Assembly: GCF_902498065.1 (NCBI RefSeq)
Contig: NZ_CABVIR010000009.1
Location: 214,786 to 278,785 of the forward strand
Direction of reading: 5' to 3'
Length of the DNA stretch: 64,000 nucleotides
From: Pseudomonas fluorescens
GTDB taxonomy: Bacteria > Pseudomonadota > Gammaproteobacteria > Pseudomonadales > Pseudomonadaceae
Shown here: positions 49,873 through 58,358 of the stretch, one piece after another
Position numbering within the stretch: position 1 is the stretch's first letter
Layout: every line of letters starts with the position of its first letter
Translations under genes and position numbers: made by a program
The notes under the pieces: model-generated
What the model was told of the DNA's origin: nothing
Databases searched by the model: none
Seen by the model: the letters and a program-made list of their open reading frames with translations, nothing else

Positions 49873-50961
49873 ATGCTCACACTCCTCAGGCAAGAAAAAT
49901 TTCTGCTGCTGGCCCTGATCGCCGCGTTCATCGCCTATCCGCTGGAGCCATGGATGCTGCACAGCGGCCAGCCCATTGCGTTGACCGCCGGCCTGGCCTT
50001 GATCGGGTTCATCGTCGCCGCGTCCATGCGCGTCGCCCATCACGCCGAACTGCTGGCGGAAAAGGTCGGCGACCCTTACGGCACGATGATCCTGACCCTG
50101 GCAGCGGTGCTGGTCGAAGTGGTGATCCTGGCGATCATGATGAGCAACGAAGCATCACCGACGCTGGTGCGCGACACGATCTATTCGGCGGTGATGCTCG
50201 ACATCAATGGCATCCTTGGCCTCGCCGCGTTGATGGGTGGAATCAAGCACGGCGAGCAGTCTTACAACGATGACTCGGCGCGCAGCTACAGCGTGATGAT
50301 CCTCACCGCCATGGGCGTTTCCATGGTGGTTCCGGAGTTCATTCCCGAGGCGAACTGGAAGGTGTATTCGGCGTTCACCATTGGCGCGATGGTCGTGCTC
50401 TACACCCTGTTCCTGCGCATGCAGGTCGGGCCGCACAGCTATTTTTTCAGCTACAGCTACCCGGAAAAACGCCGCAGGAAAGTCTCGGAGGAAGAGCCGG
50501 AACCGGTCAATCTTGCCTTGAGTATCGGCACGTTGGTGTTTGGCGTGGTGGTGATCGGCGCCTTGGCCGAGGTGATGTCGAAAACCCTCGACCTGGGGCT
50601 GGAAGGGACGGGGGCACCGCCGGTGATCACGGCGATTCTGGTGGCAGGGATTTCCGCTGCCCCAGAGATTCTGACCGCGTTGCGCGCCGCGTTGGCCAAC
50701 CGCATGCAATCGGTGGTCAACATCGCCATGGGGGCATCGTTGTCGACGGTGATCCTCACGGTGCCGGTGATGGAAGCGATGGCGCTCTACACCGGCCAGC
50801 CGTTTCAGATGGCGATGACGCCGGTGCAGACGGTGATGATTTTCCTCACCCTGATCGTCAGCGCGATCAATCTCAACGATGGCGAAACCAATGCCATCGA
50901 AGGCATGACCCATTTTGTGTTGTTTGCGACGTTCATCATGTTGTCGCTGCTGGGCCTTTAA
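49873..50961 (+). CDS. chaA: Ca2+(Na+)/H+ antiporter, ChaA type
   Basis: 362 aa, about 11 helices in two inverted halves. The CaCA alpha motifs are GTMILTLAAVLVEVVILAIM (residues about 70-89) and GISAAPEILTALRAALANRM (about 261-280), the same pair as in E. coli ChaA (366 aa). A charged loop KRRRKVSEEEPEP separates the halves. It would expel Ca2+, Na+ or K+ in exchange for protons. It sits among purine genes without an evident link. Confidence 0.88.
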   Translation: MLTLLRQEKFLLLALIAAFIAYPLEPWMLHSGQPIALTAGLALIGFIVAASMRVAHHAELLAEKVGDPYGTMILTLAAVLVEVVILAIMMSNEASPTLVRDTIYSAVMLDINGILGLAALMGGIKHGEQSYNDDSARSYSVMILTAMGVSMVVPEFIPEANWKVYSAFTIGAMVVLYTLFLRMQVGPHSYFFSYSYPEKRRRKVSEEEPEPVNLALSIGTLVFGVVVIGALAEVMSKTLDLGLEGTGAPPVITAILVAGISAAPEILTALRAALANRMQSVVNIAMGASLSTVILTVPVMEAMALYTGQPFQMAMTPVQTVMIFLTLIVSAINLNDGETNAIEGMTHFVLFATFIMLSLLGL

Positions 50962-50964
50962 ATG

Positions 50965-51030
50965 CATCGCAGGCAAGCCCGCTCCCACAAGGTCAACGAA
51001 GAACCTGGGGGAGCGGGCTTGCCCGCGATT
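50965..51030. repeat. REP pair, outward-facing arms
   Basis: Arms 50965-50989 and 51005-51030 (two mismatches), 15 nt apart, between convergent chaA and the 8-oxoguanine deaminase gene. Same arm order as at 31075-31139. Confidence 0.87.
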
Positions 51031-51038
51031 GCGTCTGA

Positions 51039-52397
51039 TCAGACGCCGCTGATCAACTGTCGGGCCGCCTGGCTGTGATCGGCGATCAGGCCTTTGATAT
51101 CCAAACCTTCAACCTGACCATCAATCACTCGCCACTTGCCCCCCACCATGACCCGATCCGCCCGATCCGCACCACACAACAACAACGCTGAAACCGGATC
51201 ATGGCTACCGGAAAAACGCAGCTCATCCAGCTTGAACAACGCCAGATCCGCCTGCTTGCCCACCGCCAGTTCACCGATGTCGGCACGCCCGAGCAAACTC
51301 GCCGAGCCCTTGGTCGCCCACCCCAACACCAATTCCGGGGTGATCTTCTCGGCGCCATAACGCAGTCGCTGGATGTAAAGCGCCTGGCGGGTTTCGAGCA
51401 TCATGTTTGACGCATCGTTGGACGCCGAGCCATCCACGCCCAAGCCCAGCAACGCGCCGGCGGCGGTCAGCTCCAGGGTCGGGCAGATGCCGGACGCGAG
51501 GCGCATGTTCGAGCTCGGGCAATGGCAAATGCCGGTGCCGGCCGCGCCGAGGCGGGCGATTTCATCCGGGTTGAAGTGGATGCCGTGGGCCAGCCAGGTG
51601 CGCGGGCCGAGCCAGCCGACGCTGTCCAGATAATCGACGGTGCGCAGGCCGAAGCGTTGCAGGCAGAAGTCTTCTTCGTCGAGGGTCTCCGCCAGGTGTG
51701 TGTGCAAGCGTACGTCGAGACTGTTCGCCAGTTCAGCGCTGGCGGACATGATTTGCGGGGTCACCGAAAACGGTGAGCACGGCGCGAGGGCGATCTGGAT
51801 TTGCGCGCCATCGCCACGCTCGTGGTACTCGGCGATCAGACGCTGACTGTCCTCGAGGATCACTTCGCCTTCCTGCACGGTCTGCTGCGGCGGCAGGCCG
51901 CCGTCCTTTTCGCCGAGGCTCATGGAACCACGGGTCAGCATGGCGCGCATGCCCAGGTCGCGGACGCTTTCGACTTGTACGTCGATCGCATTTTCCAGGC
52001 CTTTCGGGAACAGATAATGGTGATCGGCGGCGGTGGTGCAGCCGGACAGCAGGAGCTCGGCCAGCGCGACTTTTGTGGCAAGGGCGAGCTTTTCAGGGGT
52101 GAGGCGTGCCCAGACCGGGTACAGGGTTTTCAGCCACGGGAACAACGGCTGATTGACCACCGGCGCCCAGGCGCGGGTCAGGGTTTGATAGAAGTGGTGA
52201 TGCGTGTTGATCAGCCCCGGCAGGATCACATGTTCACGAGCATCGAACACGTGTCCACAGGGCGCGGACGGTTGCTGGCCGGCAGCGAGGACTTCGACGA
52301 TCAAGCCGTCTTGCAGCACCAGGCCGCCACGGGCATCGAGGCCATTGGCAGTGAAGATCGCGAGGGGGTTTTTTAACCAGGTACGGGTCGCAGGCAT
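51039..52397 (-). CDS. 8-Oxoguanine deaminase (amidohydrolase, PA0142 type)
   Basis: 452 aa. Metal ligands and catalytic boxes: LINTHHHFYQTLTRA (residues about 62-76), GCTTAADHHYLF, LHTHLAETLDEEDF, WLAHGIHFNPDEI and LGLGVDGSASNDASNM. The FYQTLTRAWAP and DGSASND variants fit the subgroup characterised as 8-oxoguanine deaminase (product urate) in P. aeruginosa. It belongs with the adenine deaminase and purine transporter genes around it and would salvage oxidised guanine. Confidence 0.88.
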   Translation of the reverse strand: MPATRTWLKNPLAIFTANGLDARGGLVLQDGLIVEVLAAGQQPSAPCGHVFDAREHVILPGLINTHHHFYQTLTRAWAPVVNQPLFPWLKTLYPVWARLTPEKLALATKVALAELLLSGCTTAADHHYLFPKGLENAIDVQVESVRDLGMRAMLTRGSMSLGEKDGGLPPQQTVQEGEVILEDSQRLIAEYHERGDGAQIQIALAPCSPFSVTPQIMSASAELANSLDVRLHTHLAETLDEEDFCLQRFGLRTVDYLDSVGWLGPRTWLAHGIHFNPDEIARLGAAGTGICHCPSSNMRLASGICPTLELTAAGALLGLGVDGSASNDASNMMLETRQALYIQRLRYGAEKITPELVLGWATKGSASLLGRADIGELAVGKQADLALFKLDELRFSGSHDPVSALLLCGADRADRVMVGGKWRVIDGQVEGLDIKGLIADHSQAARQLISGV

Positions 52398-52508
52398 GTT
52401 GGCCGGCTCCTCTGAAAGTGGGGTTCAGGTTAGCCAGCTCAGTGATTACCCTGTCTGCTGATCCAGGGTCGCCGCGAGGGACGAGGTGCGGAGTTTCAAA
52501 CAAAACCG

Positions 52509-52576
52509 GGTTGCGGGCAAGCCCAACCCGACAGGACGGTCAATAACCCGTAGGAGCCGGCTTGCTGCGGGCGGCT
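52509..52576. repeat. Degenerate REP pair
   Basis: TTGCGGGCAAGCCCAACCCG (52509 on) and GTAGGAGCCGGCTTGCTGCG (52550 on) are diverged inverted arms between the deaminase and SDR genes. Confidence 0.65.
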
Positions 52577-52593
52577 CCTCCAGATGGGATGTC

Positions 52594-53280
52594 TTACCAG
52601 GGAATGGTTTCGCCCTTGTAATTGACGAAGTGATGCCCGCCCTTGCCGGTGTAAGCATTCACCTGATCCACCAAACCACGCGTGCTGGTTTCCACATCCA
52701 GGTCGGCACCTTCACCGCCCATGTCGGTCTTCACCCAGCCCGGATGCAGCGACAACACGGTCAGTTTCTGATCGCCCAATTGCGTCACAAAACTGTTGGT
52801 CATCGAGTTCAACGCAGCCTTGCTCGCCTTGTACAACGCCAGTTCCGGCGCGTCCGGCATGGTCACGCTGCCGAGCACCGAACTCATGAACGCCAGCACC
52901 CCGCTGTCCGGACGAATCTGCCCGACAAAACGCTGTGCCAGGTTGATCGGCGCCACCGCATTGGTGAAGAACAACTGACCGACTTCCGCCAGCGTTGCGC
53001 CGCCCGGTGTCTGCACGTCAGGTCCTTTGACCCCGGCATTCACGAACAGCAGATCAAACACTTCGCCCTTGAGCTGCTGACTCAAGGCAATGACGGCCTG
53101 CTGATCATCCATGTCGAGTTTTTCGATCCGCACCTTGCCCAGTGCCCGCAAGGCGTCGGCGTTCTGCGGATTGCGCACGGTGGCGGTGACTTGCCAGCCG
53201 TCGGCCAGCAGGGTTTTCACCAGCCCGAGGCCCAAGCCCCGGGAGGCGCCGATGATGAGTGCGGTTTTTGCCGTAGACAT
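52594..53280 (-). CDS. Short-chain dehydrogenase/reductase (CsgA-like)
   Basis: 228 aa SDR. TALIIGASRGLGLGLVKTLL cofactor motif, LLFVNAGVKGP, Ser in FMSSVLGSVTM, Y-x-x-x-K in ALYKASKAAL. The VNAG and HPGWVKTDMGG motifs are those of C-factor-type SDRs. It follows the MerR gene by 25 nt on the same strand, so the two are one unit; the MerR effector may be its substrate. Substrate unknown. Confidence 0.86.
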   Translation of the reverse strand: MSTAKTALIIGASRGLGLGLVKTLLADGWQVTATVRNPQNADALRALGKVRIEKLDMDDQQAVIALSQQLKGEVFDLLFVNAGVKGPDVQTPGGATLAEVGQLFFTNAVAPINLAQRFVGQIRPDSGVLAFMSSVLGSVTMPDAPELALYKASKAALNSMTNSFVTQLGDQKLTVLSLHPGWVKTDMGGEGADLDVETSTRGLVDQVNAYTGKGGHHFVNYKGETIPW

Positions 53281-53305
53281 GAGTGGCTTCCTTGGTAAGT
53301 GAGGA

Positions 53306-53656
53306 TCACGGATTCAATGGACAACGTTGCCCGAGACGTTGTTGCAACTCGCTGCGCAATGCGCCGAGTTCGTCCATGCGGGTTTCGATCAGTTTGAGTT
53401 TGTCTTGCAGTAATTGCGTGACGGCGCTGTCCGGATCGGGCGACTTCCACAACGCGGCGACGCTGTTGCCGATCTCGCCGAGGGTAAAGCCCAGCCGTTG
53501 AGCGGTCTTGATGTAGAGCACCAGTTGCACCATGTCATCTGGATACTCGCGGTACCCGTTGGCGCTGCGTTGGGCCGCGATCAATCCGCGCTGCTCGTAG
53601 AAGCGCAGTGTGTCGCGGCTGACGGCGCTGGCCCGGGCTAGTTCACCGATGCGCAT
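53306..53656 (-). CDS. MerR-family transcriptional regulator
   Basis: 116 aa. HTH MRIGELARASAVSRDTLRFY, wing EQRGLIAAQRSANGYREYP, and a dimerisation helix ending LQQRLGQRCPLNP with a single Cys. No CueR/ZntR-type metal cysteine loop, so it probably senses an organic or redox signal. The longer frame back to 53914 would overlap the divergent membrane-protein gene and is rejected. A MerR-type promoter lies 20 nt upstream on the opposite strand. Confidence 0.85.
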   Translation of the reverse strand: MRIGELARASAVSRDTLRFYEQRGLIAAQRSANGYREYPDDMVQLVLYIKTAQRLGFTLGEIGNSVAALWKSPDPDSAVTQLLQDKLKLIETRMDELGALRSELQQRLGQRCPLNP

Positions 53657-53675
53657 TCTGAGGTCTCGAGAGGGC

Positions 53676-53706
53676 TTGACCCTGGAGCATACTCCAGGCT
53701 TTAGCC
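53676..53706 (+). promoter_or_regulatory. MerR-type promoter/operator between merR-sdr and the 144-aa protein
   Basis: TTGACC (53676-53681), 19-nt spacer, TTAGCC (53701-53706). The spacer contains the perfect dyad CCTGGAGCATACTCCAGG (53681-53698). The overlong spacer with an internal dyad is the hallmark of MerR-activated promoters. It points right, to the gene at 53739; the dyad would also cover the leftward merR start region. Confidence 0.8.
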
Positions 53707-53738
53707 TTGTTGCTCCCTGATTTTTTGGAGCAAGACAG

Positions 53739-54173
53739 ATGTGGACTTCAGCGCAATATCGACGTTTGGTGCGCGGCAGCGCCTGGTATGACTTGATCGT
53801 GACGGCCGCGTTTGCCACGCCATGGAGTTTTGTGGCGTTGCATGGGGTACTGACGAGTGTCAGCCAGGCCTTGGATTTGCCCGGTGAACTGCCGGCGTTT
53901 GAGCCGATGCACATGCTGATGGCGAACCTGTTGGGATCGATTGTCTGTGTGTGGTCGGTGCTGCGGATTCGGGATCCGCAGCAGGTTTATGGACGGTATG
54001 ACGCAGTCGGCAGATTTCTGTTTTCGGCTTGGCAGCTCTATGCCTTGCTCCATGGCGCCAGTTCGCTGTTGGTGCTTTTCCTGGTCTTTGAATTGGCGTG
54101 GGGCGTTGCTCAGGTGTTGCCTGTTCGGGCCTCATCGCGAGCAGGCTCGCTGCTACAGGGGAGTGCGGTCTAA
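53739..54173 (+). CDS. Small membrane protein, predicted MerR target
   Basis: 144 aa with four hydrophobic helices (about residues 18-38, 56-75, 90-107, 108-128). Start MWTSAQYRRLVRGSAWYDLI. Its C-terminal 15 residues (ASSRAGSLLQGSAV) are encoded by a REP arm, so the reading frame seems to have run into a repeat. No family recognised. It is preceded by a MerR-type promoter. Confidence 0.75.
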   Translation: MWTSAQYRRLVRGSAWYDLIVTAAFATPWSFVALHGVLTSVSQALDLPGELPAFEPMHMLMANLLGSIVCVWSVLRIRDPQQVYGRYDAVGRFLFSAWQLYALLHGASSLLVLFLVFELAWGVAQVLPVRASSRAGSLLQGSAV

Positions 54174-54202
54174 TGTGGGACCGAGCCTGCTCGGGATGAG
54201 GC
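54129..54202. repeat. REP pair overlapping a coding end
   Basis: Arm 54129-54157 (GCCTCATCGCGAGCAGGCTC and on) and diverged inverse 54174-54202. The first arm lies within the 3' end of the gene at 53739-54173. Confidence 0.85.
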
Positions 54203-54216
54203 CGGGCCGGTCAACC

Positions 54217-55143
54217 CTAATGCCCGCCCTGCCACGGCTGCCCCAACGACACCGGCGCATACAACCGTGTGCGCACGGCGTCCCGCGACAACAGCACCAG
54301 CACCACAATCGTCGCGACATACGGCAGCATCGCCAGCAGACTCGACGGAATCGTCAGCCCCAAACCCTGTGCCACCAGGTGCAGGATGCTGGCGAGCCCG
54401 AACAGGTACGCCCCCAGAAGCAACCGCCACACCCGCCAACTGGCAAACACCACCAGCGCCAGGGCAATCCAGCCGCGACCGGCGCTCATGTTTTCCGCCC
54501 ACATCGGCGTGTAGGCCAGCGACAGGTACGCCCCGGCCAATCCCGCCATCGCACCACCGAACAGCACCGCCAGCGTGCGCACGCCCAGCACTGGCAAGCC
54601 CATCGCGCTGGCGGCATCCGGGTTTTCGCCGACGGCCTGAATGATCAGCCCGACACGACTTTTCACAATCACCCACGCCACCAACGCAAACAACGCGAAC
54701 GACAGGTACACCAGCAGATCCTGCGCAAACAGCATCCGCCCGATCAGCGGGATCTCGCTCAACCAGGGGATCGCTACCGGTTCAAAACCTGCCAGCGGTT
54801 TACCGACCCACGTCGCGCCGACAAACGTCGACAGGCCCACCCCGAAGATCGTCAGCGCCAACCCGGTGGCCACCTGATTGGCGTTGAACACCAGCGCCAC
54901 CAACGCAAACAACGACGACAGCAACATCCCGGCGAGCATCGCCAGCAACACGCCAAGCCACAGGTTGCCGCTGTTCAGCGCGACGATAAAACCGATCACC
55001 GCGCCAAACAGCATCATGCCTTCCTGGCCGAGGTTGAGGACGCCGCTCTTCTCACAGATCAGTTCACCCAGCGCCACCAACAGCAACGGCGTGCCGCAGC
55101 GCACCATGGCGTAGAAAATATTGCTCAGCAGATCGATATCCAT
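54217..55143 (-). CDS. BMP-type ABC transporter permease (second)
   Basis: 308 aa, eight or nine helices of the BPD_transp_2 type: GELICEKSGVLNLGQEGMML, LTIFGVGLSTFVGATWVGKP, AVGENPDAASAMGLPVLGVR (EAA-like contact loop), ALALVVFASWRVWRLLLGAY. It starts ATG 55143 in a TGATG junction with the first permease, so it is translationally coupled. Partner subunit in a nucleoside or purine importer. Confidence 0.9.
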   Translation of the reverse strand: MDIDLLSNIFYAMVRCGTPLLLVALGELICEKSGVLNLGQEGMMLFGAVIGFIVALNSGNLWLGVLLAMLAGMLLSSLFALVALVFNANQVATGLALTIFGVGLSTFVGATWVGKPLAGFEPVAIPWLSEIPLIGRMLFAQDLLVYLSFALFALVAWVIVKSRVGLIIQAVGENPDAASAMGLPVLGVRTLAVLFGGAMAGLAGAYLSLAYTPMWAENMSAGRGWIALALVVFASWRVWRLLLGAYLFGLASILHLVAQGLGLTIPSSLLAMLPYVATIVVLVLLSRDAVRTRLYAPVSLGQPWQGGH

Positions 55144-56249
55144 CACAGCGCTCCTGCATGAATGGCGGTGGCGGGCGAACGGCGCGCCCAGCGCAGATTC
55201 AGACGCGGTCGATAGAGAATCAGCACGTCACTGGCCAACAGGAAAAACAGCATCATGCCCTGGAACAATTGGGTGATCGCTTGCGGCAGATTCATGCTCA
55301 TCTGCGCGCTCTCGCCACCGATGTACAGCAGTGCCATCAACAGGCTGGAAAATAGAATCCCGATGGGGTTGAGTCGCCCTAGAAACGCCACGGTGATCGC
55401 GGCATAGCCGTACCCCGGCGAGACTTGCGGCACCAGTTGGCCAATCGGCCCGGTGACTTCACACACGCCGGCCAGCCCCGCCAATCCACCGCTGATCAAC
55501 AGCGCCAGCCAGATCAGGCGCTTCTCGCGAAACCCGACAAAACCCGCCGCACGCTTGTCCAGCCCGAGCACTTTGATCTGGAACCCGACAAAGCTTTTCT
55601 GCAATAACACCCACACCGTCACCAACGCGAGCAAGGCAAAATAGACCCCCGCGTGAACCCGCCCGTCCTCCATCAACAGCGGCAATCGGCTGGCATCGCC
55701 AAACATCGCCGACTCCGGAAAGTTGAACCCGGCCGGATCCTTCAGTGGCCCGTGCACGCAGAACAGCAACAGGTTCAGGGCGATGTAATTGAGCATGATG
55801 CTGGTCAGGATTTCATTGGCATTGAAGCGCGTGCGCAACCACGCCGTCAGCCCGGCCCAGGCCGCGCCGGCCAGCGTGCCGACGAGCAGCACAAACACCA
55901 ACGCCCAGCGGCTTTGCAGGCCAATAAGGTTGACCGCCAACGCACTGCCGGCCAGCGCGCCGAGCAGCAATTGACCTTCGGCGCCGATGTTCCAGATCCG
56001 CGCCTGATAAGCCACGGCCAGACCCAAGGCGCAGAGCAGAATCGGCAGCGCCTTGACCAACAATTCGGAGACACCATACACGTCGCTGACCGGTGCGATC
56101 AGCAGCGTGTGCAACGTCAGTAAAGGGTCATGGCCCAGCGCGATAAACAGCAGCGAGCCACAGCCTAAAGTCAGGACCGCCGCCAGTAACGGCGAGCACC
56201 ACAGCATCAGGCGCGATTGCTGGCCGCGGGGTTCGAGAGAAAGCAGCAT
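55143..56249 (-). CDS. BMP-type ABC transporter permease (first)
   Basis: 368 aa with about ten helices; RIWNIGAEGQLLLGALAGSA, FNANEILTSIMLNYIALNLL and VLGLDKRAAGFVGFREKRLI are conserved in the purine/nucleoside BMP importers (NupP/BmpB-like). ATG 56249 has GGAG upstream; the longer frame to 56378 overlaps the ATPase gene. Its start lies 11 nt after the ATPase stop. Confidence 0.9.
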   Translation of the reverse strand: MLLSLEPRGQQSRLMLWCSPLLAAVLTLGCGSLLFIALGHDPLLTLHTLLIAPVSDVYGVSELLVKALPILLCALGLAVAYQARIWNIGAEGQLLLGALAGSALAVNLIGLQSRWALVFVLLVGTLAGAAWAGLTAWLRTRFNANEILTSIMLNYIALNLLLFCVHGPLKDPAGFNFPESAMFGDASRLPLLMEDGRVHAGVYFALLALVTVWVLLQKSFVGFQIKVLGLDKRAAGFVGFREKRLIWLALLISGGLAGLAGVCEVTGPIGQLVPQVSPGYGYAAITVAFLGRLNPIGILFSSLLMALLYIGGESAQMSMNLPQAITQLFQGMMLFFLLASDVLILYRPRLNLRWARRSPATAIHAGAL

Positions 56250-56260
56250 GTGAAACTCCG

Positions 56261-57826
56261 TTAAACCGGTGCGTGTGCAAGTGATTGAGAGGCGTCGAAC
56301 TGGCCGGCCATCCAGGCGCCGACGTCGATCAGGCGGGTGTCGACAGTTGCCTTGAGTGGCGACAAGCGTCCGCTGCACAAGGCGCCGAGCCGGTCGCTGA
56401 TCTGGAACAGTTCGTCGAGGTCTTCGGAGATCACCAGGATCGCCGCGCCGGCATCGCGCAAGGCAATCAGCGCGCGGTGAATGGTCGCGGCGGCGCCGAC
56501 GTCCACGCCCCAGGTCGGGTGCGCGGCCACCAGCAGTTTCGGTTGCTGAAGCATTTCCCGACCGAGGATGAATTTCTGCAAGTTGCCACCGGACAGACTG
56601 CGGGCCGGCGTTTGCGCATCGGGCGTCTTGACGCCAAAGCGGCGGATGATTTCCTCGGCCAGCGCATTGACCTTGGTCCGCTGGATCAACCCGTTGCGCA
56701 CCAGGCCCTGTTGAAAGGCAGTGAGCAGGGCGTTGTCGGCCAGGCTCAACTCCGGCACCGCGCCGTGACCCAAACGTTCGGCGGGGACGAATGCCAGGCC
56801 GAGCGTGCGGCGAGCGTCTGGCGGCAAATGAGCCACCGCTTGCCCGCCAAAACGCAGGGTTTCACCGTCGTTGCGGTGCAGGCGTTGTTCGCCGCTGAGC
56901 AGCGCCAGCAATTCATCCTGGCCATTGCCTGCCACCCCGGCGATGCCGACGATTTCGCCGCTGCGCACTTGCAGGTCGATGTTCTTCAGCGAGCAACCAA
57001 ACGGATCCGGGTTGTGCCACGACAATCCGCTTACGTTCAAAAAAGCATCACCGCCCACAACCTTCGGGTAATCAGTGATCAGTTCGGCCGCTTCCCCGAC
57101 CATCAACTTTGCCAGCTGCTGATCCGAGCACTCCGCCGGCACGCAATGCCCCGCCACACGACCGCCGCGCAGCACCGTCGCGCTGTGGCACAACGCCCGC
57201 ACTTCACCGAGCTTGTGGCTGATAAACAGAATGCTGCAGCCCCCGGCTGCGAGCCGGCGCAGGGTGACGAACAATTCGTCGGCCTCTTGCGGGGTCAGCA
57301 CCGAGGTCGGTTCATCGAGAATCAGCAGGCGGATGTCCTGCATCAGGCACCGAATGATTTCCACCCGCTGCCGTTCGCCAATCGACAGGCTGTGGACAAG
57401 TCGCTCCGGTTCCAGTGCCATGCCGTAGCGCCGGGACACTTCACGGATTTTTGGCTCAAGTTGTTTCGGTGTGCCGGCCGCCGCGCCCATCGCCAGCGCA
57501 ATGTTCTGCGCCACGCTGAGGGTTTCGAACAACGAGAAGTGCTGGAACACCATGCCGATCCCTAAATCGCGAGCCTGAGCCGGGTTGCGCATGGTCACGC
57601 GCTGGCCTTGCCAGATCATCTCGCCGGAATCGGCACGGGTGACGCCGTAGATAATTTTCATCAGCGTACTTTTGCCTGCGCCGTTTTCGCCGAGCAGCGC
57701 GTGGATTTCGCCAGGCGCAATACTCAGGTCGATGGCGTCGTTGGCCAGGCAACCCGGGTAGCGTTTGCTGATTTTGCGCAGTTGCAGGCGCGGCGTTTGG
57801 TCGGGGATCGGCACGGGGTTGGGCAT
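56261..57826 (-). CDS. BMP-type ABC transporter ATP-binding protein (two nucleotide-binding domains)
   Basis: 521 aa, two fused ABC domains as in ribose and nucleoside importers. Domain 1: Walker A LLGENGAGKST (about residue 42), signature LSIGERQRVEI, Walker B LLILDEPTSVLTP. Domain 2 has a degenerate Walker A (IAGVAGNGQDELLALLSG), signature SLSGGNLQKFILGRE. It is first of the leftward operon ATPase-permease-permease. The matching binding protein is at 48487-49566, outside this operon. Confidence 0.92.
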   Translation of the reverse strand: MPNPVPIPDQTPRLQLRKISKRYPGCLANDAIDLSIAPGEIHALLGENGAGKSTLMKIIYGVTRADSGEMIWQGQRVTMRNPAQARDLGIGMVFQHFSLFETLSVAQNIALAMGAAAGTPKQLEPKIREVSRRYGMALEPERLVHSLSIGERQRVEIIRCLMQDIRLLILDEPTSVLTPQEADELFVTLRRLAAGGCSILFISHKLGEVRALCHSATVLRGGRVAGHCVPAECSDQQLAKLMVGEAAELITDYPKVVGGDAFLNVSGLSWHNPDPFGCSLKNIDLQVRSGEIVGIAGVAGNGQDELLALLSGEQRLHRNDGETLRFGGQAVAHLPPDARRTLGLAFVPAERLGHGAVPELSLADNALLTAFQQGLVRNGLIQRTKVNALAEEIIRRFGVKTPDAQTPARSLSGGNLQKFILGREMLQQPKLLVAAHPTWGVDVGAAATIHRALIALRDAGAAILVISEDLDELFQISDRLGALCSGRLSPLKATVDTRLIDVGAWMAGQFDASQSLAHAPV

Positions 57827-58358
57827 GACAGGCTCGGATCGATGGACGTTGTGCCTGTGGATAAAGCAATTTCCTGGCCATTGAGTCAGGAAAAATGAAA
57901 AAACGTGTCGGCAGAGGCGTCGGGAGCGCTGCTTCGCCATCTTGCGATCTCTAACCAGGCACCACATGAGGGCGAAGCCGTTGTTCAGGCTCCGGTTTTG
58001 CGCATGCGAGTTTGGTTAAAAAACGAGCAATTGAATGAAAGCCATGCCGGATATGGGGCCGCGCCAGCCATGAACGGGTTATCCACAGATTGCTCCACAG
58101 TATTTGTGCGCAAGCGTAAAGCTCGGGCATAAGCAATGACCGGCTTTCTTCTAAAGGTGCTAAACCATGCTAACTGATTGTTTTTACGTGGATTTAGTTT
58201 GTTTAATGGCGAATTGGACGAAAAATAAGCAATGCCCGCAAAGCCGCATGACAGAAGGGTTACAGCGGTATGTGCTCAGGTTATCCACAGCCGGGTGCAC
58301 AGTAGATGTGGGCAAATACATGGGATCGATGGAAGGGCGTTGAGCGTTGTTGGTGCGC
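57827..58358. other. 532-nt intergenic region with three DnaA-box consensus sequences
   Basis: No gene. Perfect TTATCCACA or its complement occurs at 57856-57864 (minus), 58079-58087 (plus) and 58281-58289 (plus). 58165-58232 is AT-rich (ACTGATTGTTTTTACGTGGA and similar). It must also contain the leftward promoter of the ABC operon; a clear -35/-10 could not be picked. No dnaA, rpmH or other chromosome-origin gene is near. Confidence 0.6.

Noticed and set aside
57827..58358. Chromosomal replication origin
   Set aside because: Three DnaA boxes but no dnaA-dnaN, rpmH or parAB neighbourhood; a titration or regulatory site is the more modest reading.
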